From positions 1-16,695 of the forward strand of contig VFGQ01000119.1 in the NCBI GenBank assembly GCA_009391605.1: a DNA stretch of 16,695 nt, given 5' to 3'. Positions 15,173 through 16,695 of this stretch are shown here, in pieces; position 1 is the first letter of the stretch, and the number at the start of each line of letters is the position of its first letter. The stretch is from SAR202 cluster bacterium. Its GTDB lineage: Bacteria > Chloroflexota > Dehalococcoidia > SAR202 > GCA-002694895. Below the pieces are notes generated by a model. It saw only the letters and a list, made by a program, of their open reading frames with translations. It made no database searches and had not been told where the DNA came from. Both the position numbers and the translations under genes were made by a program.

Positions 15173-15997
15173 TTGATAATGCCATTTATTAAAAATTGGG
15201 ATCAGTTAGTTATAGATCATCATGAACAATCTGAAAATAAAATAATAAAAAAAGAACAAGATGATTTTTGGGAAGATAAAGTTGAAGGATTTATTCCTCC
15301 AGAATTACCAGATTATAACGATCCTTCATTGTCATTTTTATTAAGTAATTTATTACCACAATCTTCAGTATTGGATTTAGGCGGTGGTGCAGGCAGACTA
15401 TCTATTCCTCTTGCTCAAAATAATTATTCAGTTACAATTATTGATTCTTCCAAAGCTATGATAAGAGCTGCAGATAAACATGCAAATCATTTGAAATTAA
15501 ATAATGTAAAAACATTTCATTCAACATGGGAAGAATATAAAAATGAAAATTTTGATCATATTATTTGTGCTCATGTGATGTATGGTATTTTTAATATCAA
15601 AAATTTTATATTGAAAATGTTGTCCTCTGTAAATTCTAACGTAATAATCATTATGTATGATCACTCTCCCCAATCACATCTTACTGATATTTGGAAATTG
15701 TATTATTCAGAAAAAAGAATAAATTTACCTGGTATAACTGAATTAGAGAATGTTATTACTGAATTAAATTTAAAATATAAACTTTATGATATTGATGAAT
15801 ATAATTTGCCTGTTTTTGATGATTTTGATTCTTTGTTAAATTCTGTTATTTCTCAGATTTTTATTACTCCTGATAAAGAAAACATTGAAAAATTATCAAA
15901 TATTTTAAAAAATTATATGACAATTGATAAGGATCAATTTGCTTTCCCTTTGAATTTAAAAAGAAAATTAAAAGGGATTGTAATAGATAAAGTATGA
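15173..15997 (+). CDS. Class I SAM-dependent methyltransferase
   Basis: Rossmann-fold methyltransferase of 274 residues, substrate unknown. Motif I is SVLDLGGGAGRLSIPLAQ (65-82), with the acidic residue at the end of strand beta-2 at D91 in VTIIDSSKAM (87-96). A motif IV-like strand is FDHIICAHVMYGIF (127-140). The N-terminal 40 residues are acidic and contain a DDFWED segment; the C-terminal 100 residues form an extension that may bind the acceptor. Either TTG at 15173 or ATG at 15179 could be the start; neither has a clear SD, and the ATG is equally reasonable. Only 47 bp separate it from the divergent nucleosidase gene. It ends 8 bp before the convergent ureohydrolase. Confidence 0.88.
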   Translation: MIMPFIKNWDQLVIDHHEQSENKIIKKEQDDFWEDKVEGFIPPELPDYNDPSLSFLLSNLLPQSSVLDLGGGAGRLSIPLAQNNYSVTIIDSSKAMIRAADKHANHLKLNNVKTFHSTWEEYKNENFDHIICAHVMYGIFNIKNFILKMLSSVNSNVIIIMYDHSPQSHLTDIWKLYYSEKRINLPGITELENVITELNLKYKLYDIDEYNLPVFDDFDSLLNSVISQIFITPDKENIEKLSNILKNYMTIDKDQFAFPLNLKRKLKGIVIDKV

Positions 15998-16005
15998 GAT
16001 GAGTT

Positions 16006-16695
16006 TTACAATTTCTTTTTAGCTAAAGCAGATATAGCTTCATAAATACATCTGTGAGCTGCCTGAGCAGTTATATCACCCGGCTGATCATATATTGGTG
16101 CAACTTCAACTACATCCATGGCTACCATTCCTTTACTTAAAACTATTTCTCTTATTGCTCTTAATAATTCAAGTGATGATATACCGCCAGGTTCCGGTGT
16201 GCCAGTTCCTGGAGCAAACGCAGGATCCATTACATCAACATCAACTGATATATATAATTTATCAGGCCCATCAAGAGCTTCTGATATTGCCATTTCAAGT
16301 ACTTCATCAAATCCTTTTTTCTCAATCTCTGCCATCAGATGCCATCTCATTCCCTGATCTTTCATCCATTTTAAATTTTTTGGATAAGGCCATGGACCTC
16401 TTAATCCGATCTGTACAAAATTTTTACCTGGAATTGCTCCGCTTTCAATTAATCGTCTCATAGGGCTTCCATGGCTGATTAAAACATCTCCATAAGTAGA
16501 GTCTCCAGTATCGGCATGAGCATCAAAATGAACCATCCCCACATTTCCGTAACCATATTTTTTTGCTACTGCAGTTGCGCTAGGAAGAGTTATTGAATGA
16601 TCACCTCCAAGGACTATTGGAATAGCATCTGCATCAAGGGCCTCAGTGACTTTTTTCTCAACAGCTTCATGTGATTTTTCAAGAGATGATGGAGG
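16006..16695 (-). CDS. Agmatinase/arginase-family ureohydrolase, partial (N-terminus beyond right edge)
   Basis: Dimanganese ureohydrolase that releases urea from a guanidino compound; agmatine to putrescine is the likeliest reaction, with guanidinobutyrate also possible. The frame stays open to the window edge, giving 230 C-terminal residues (start missing, typically 70-90 residues more). Metal-site motifs are complete in the visible part: GGDHSIT (about 16592-16612), HFDAHADTGD (about 16500-16530) and SVDVDVMDPAFAPGTGTPEP (about 16190-16250), the last with the usual D-x-D pair. Loop SHGSPMRRLIESG and VQIGLRGPW resemble agmatinases rather than eukaryotic-type arginases. A GTG at 16542 is inside the conserved core and cannot be the real start. 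Confidence 0.93.
   Translation of the reverse strand, partial: PPSSLEKSHEAVEKKVTEALDADAIPIVLGGDHSITLPSATAVAKKYGYGNVGMVHFDAHADTGDSTYGDVLISHGSPMRRLIESGAIPGKNFVQIGLRGPWPYPKNLKWMKDQGMRWHLMAEIEKKGFDEVLEMAISEALDGPDKLYISVDVDVMDPAFAPGTGTPEPGGISSLELLRAIREIVLSKGMVAMDVVEVAPIYDQPGDITAQAAHRCIYEAISALAKKKL

Noticed and set aside
16095..16463. Open frames of 122 and 79 residues opposite the ureohydrolase
   Set aside because: Both are antisense within a strongly conserved metal-binding enzyme and have no independent support.
16006..16542. Ureohydrolase as a complete 178-residue protein starting at GTG 16542
   Set aside because: The frame continues upstream to the window edge and encodes the essential GGDHSIT metal motif, so the gene is simply cut by the window.

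Overview
This is a strongly AT-rich window (roughly 30% G+C by eye) of densely packed bacterial chromosome. It has no insertion sequences, phage genes, CRISPR arrays or tRNAs that I can see. The genes are housekeeping and metabolic: transaldolase, tmRNA, ABC-F, a nucleosidase and an agmatinase-type ureohydrolase. Several convergent genes overlap at their stops, TTG starts are used, and only some genes have a clear Shine-Dalgarno (SD) sequence. This, with an enolase-superfamily dehydratase, suggests a streamlined free-living (perhaps marine) bacterium. A SAR202-like Chloroflexota member is one possibility, but that is a guess from gene content.

Layout. Positions 1-2487 (minus strand) hold a promoter, ssrA (tmRNA), a MATE exporter and a transaldolase that runs off the left edge. 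Positions 2625-5116 (plus) hold an MFS exporter and a class-V PLP enzyme in a tight pair. Positions 5108-8369 (minus) hold a pxpA-pxpB-pxpC operon (LamB/YcsF, KipI, KipA), followed by a DedA/VTT-type membrane protein. Positions 8516-11481 (plus, divergent from pxpA) hold the gamma and beta subunits of a sodium-pumping biotin decarboxylase, a separate biotin carrier protein and an enolase-superfamily dehydratase. An ABC-F ATPase follows on the minus strand, then a GlpF-like aquaglyceroporin (plus). Next come a small possible membrane protein and an MTA/SAH-type nucleosidase (minus), a divergent methyltransferase (plus), and a ureohydrolase (minus) cut by the right edge.

The most interesting region is 5740-11481. 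The sodium pump cassette has beta, gamma and biotin-carrier genes but no conventional carboxyltransferase (alpha) gene. Across a 146-bp divergent promoter region lie KipI/KipA (PxpB/PxpC), which are homologous to the carboxyltransferase part of urea carboxylase. One reading is that PxpB-PxpC hands a carboxyl group to the biotin carrier and OadB releases it as CO2 while exporting Na+. This would be a sodium-coupled biotin decarboxylase with a KipI/KipA-type carboxyltransferase. The parts are seen in the sequence; the assembly is inference. The ordinary alternative is that a normal alpha subunit lies elsewhere and pxpABC is a separate 5-oxoprolinase.
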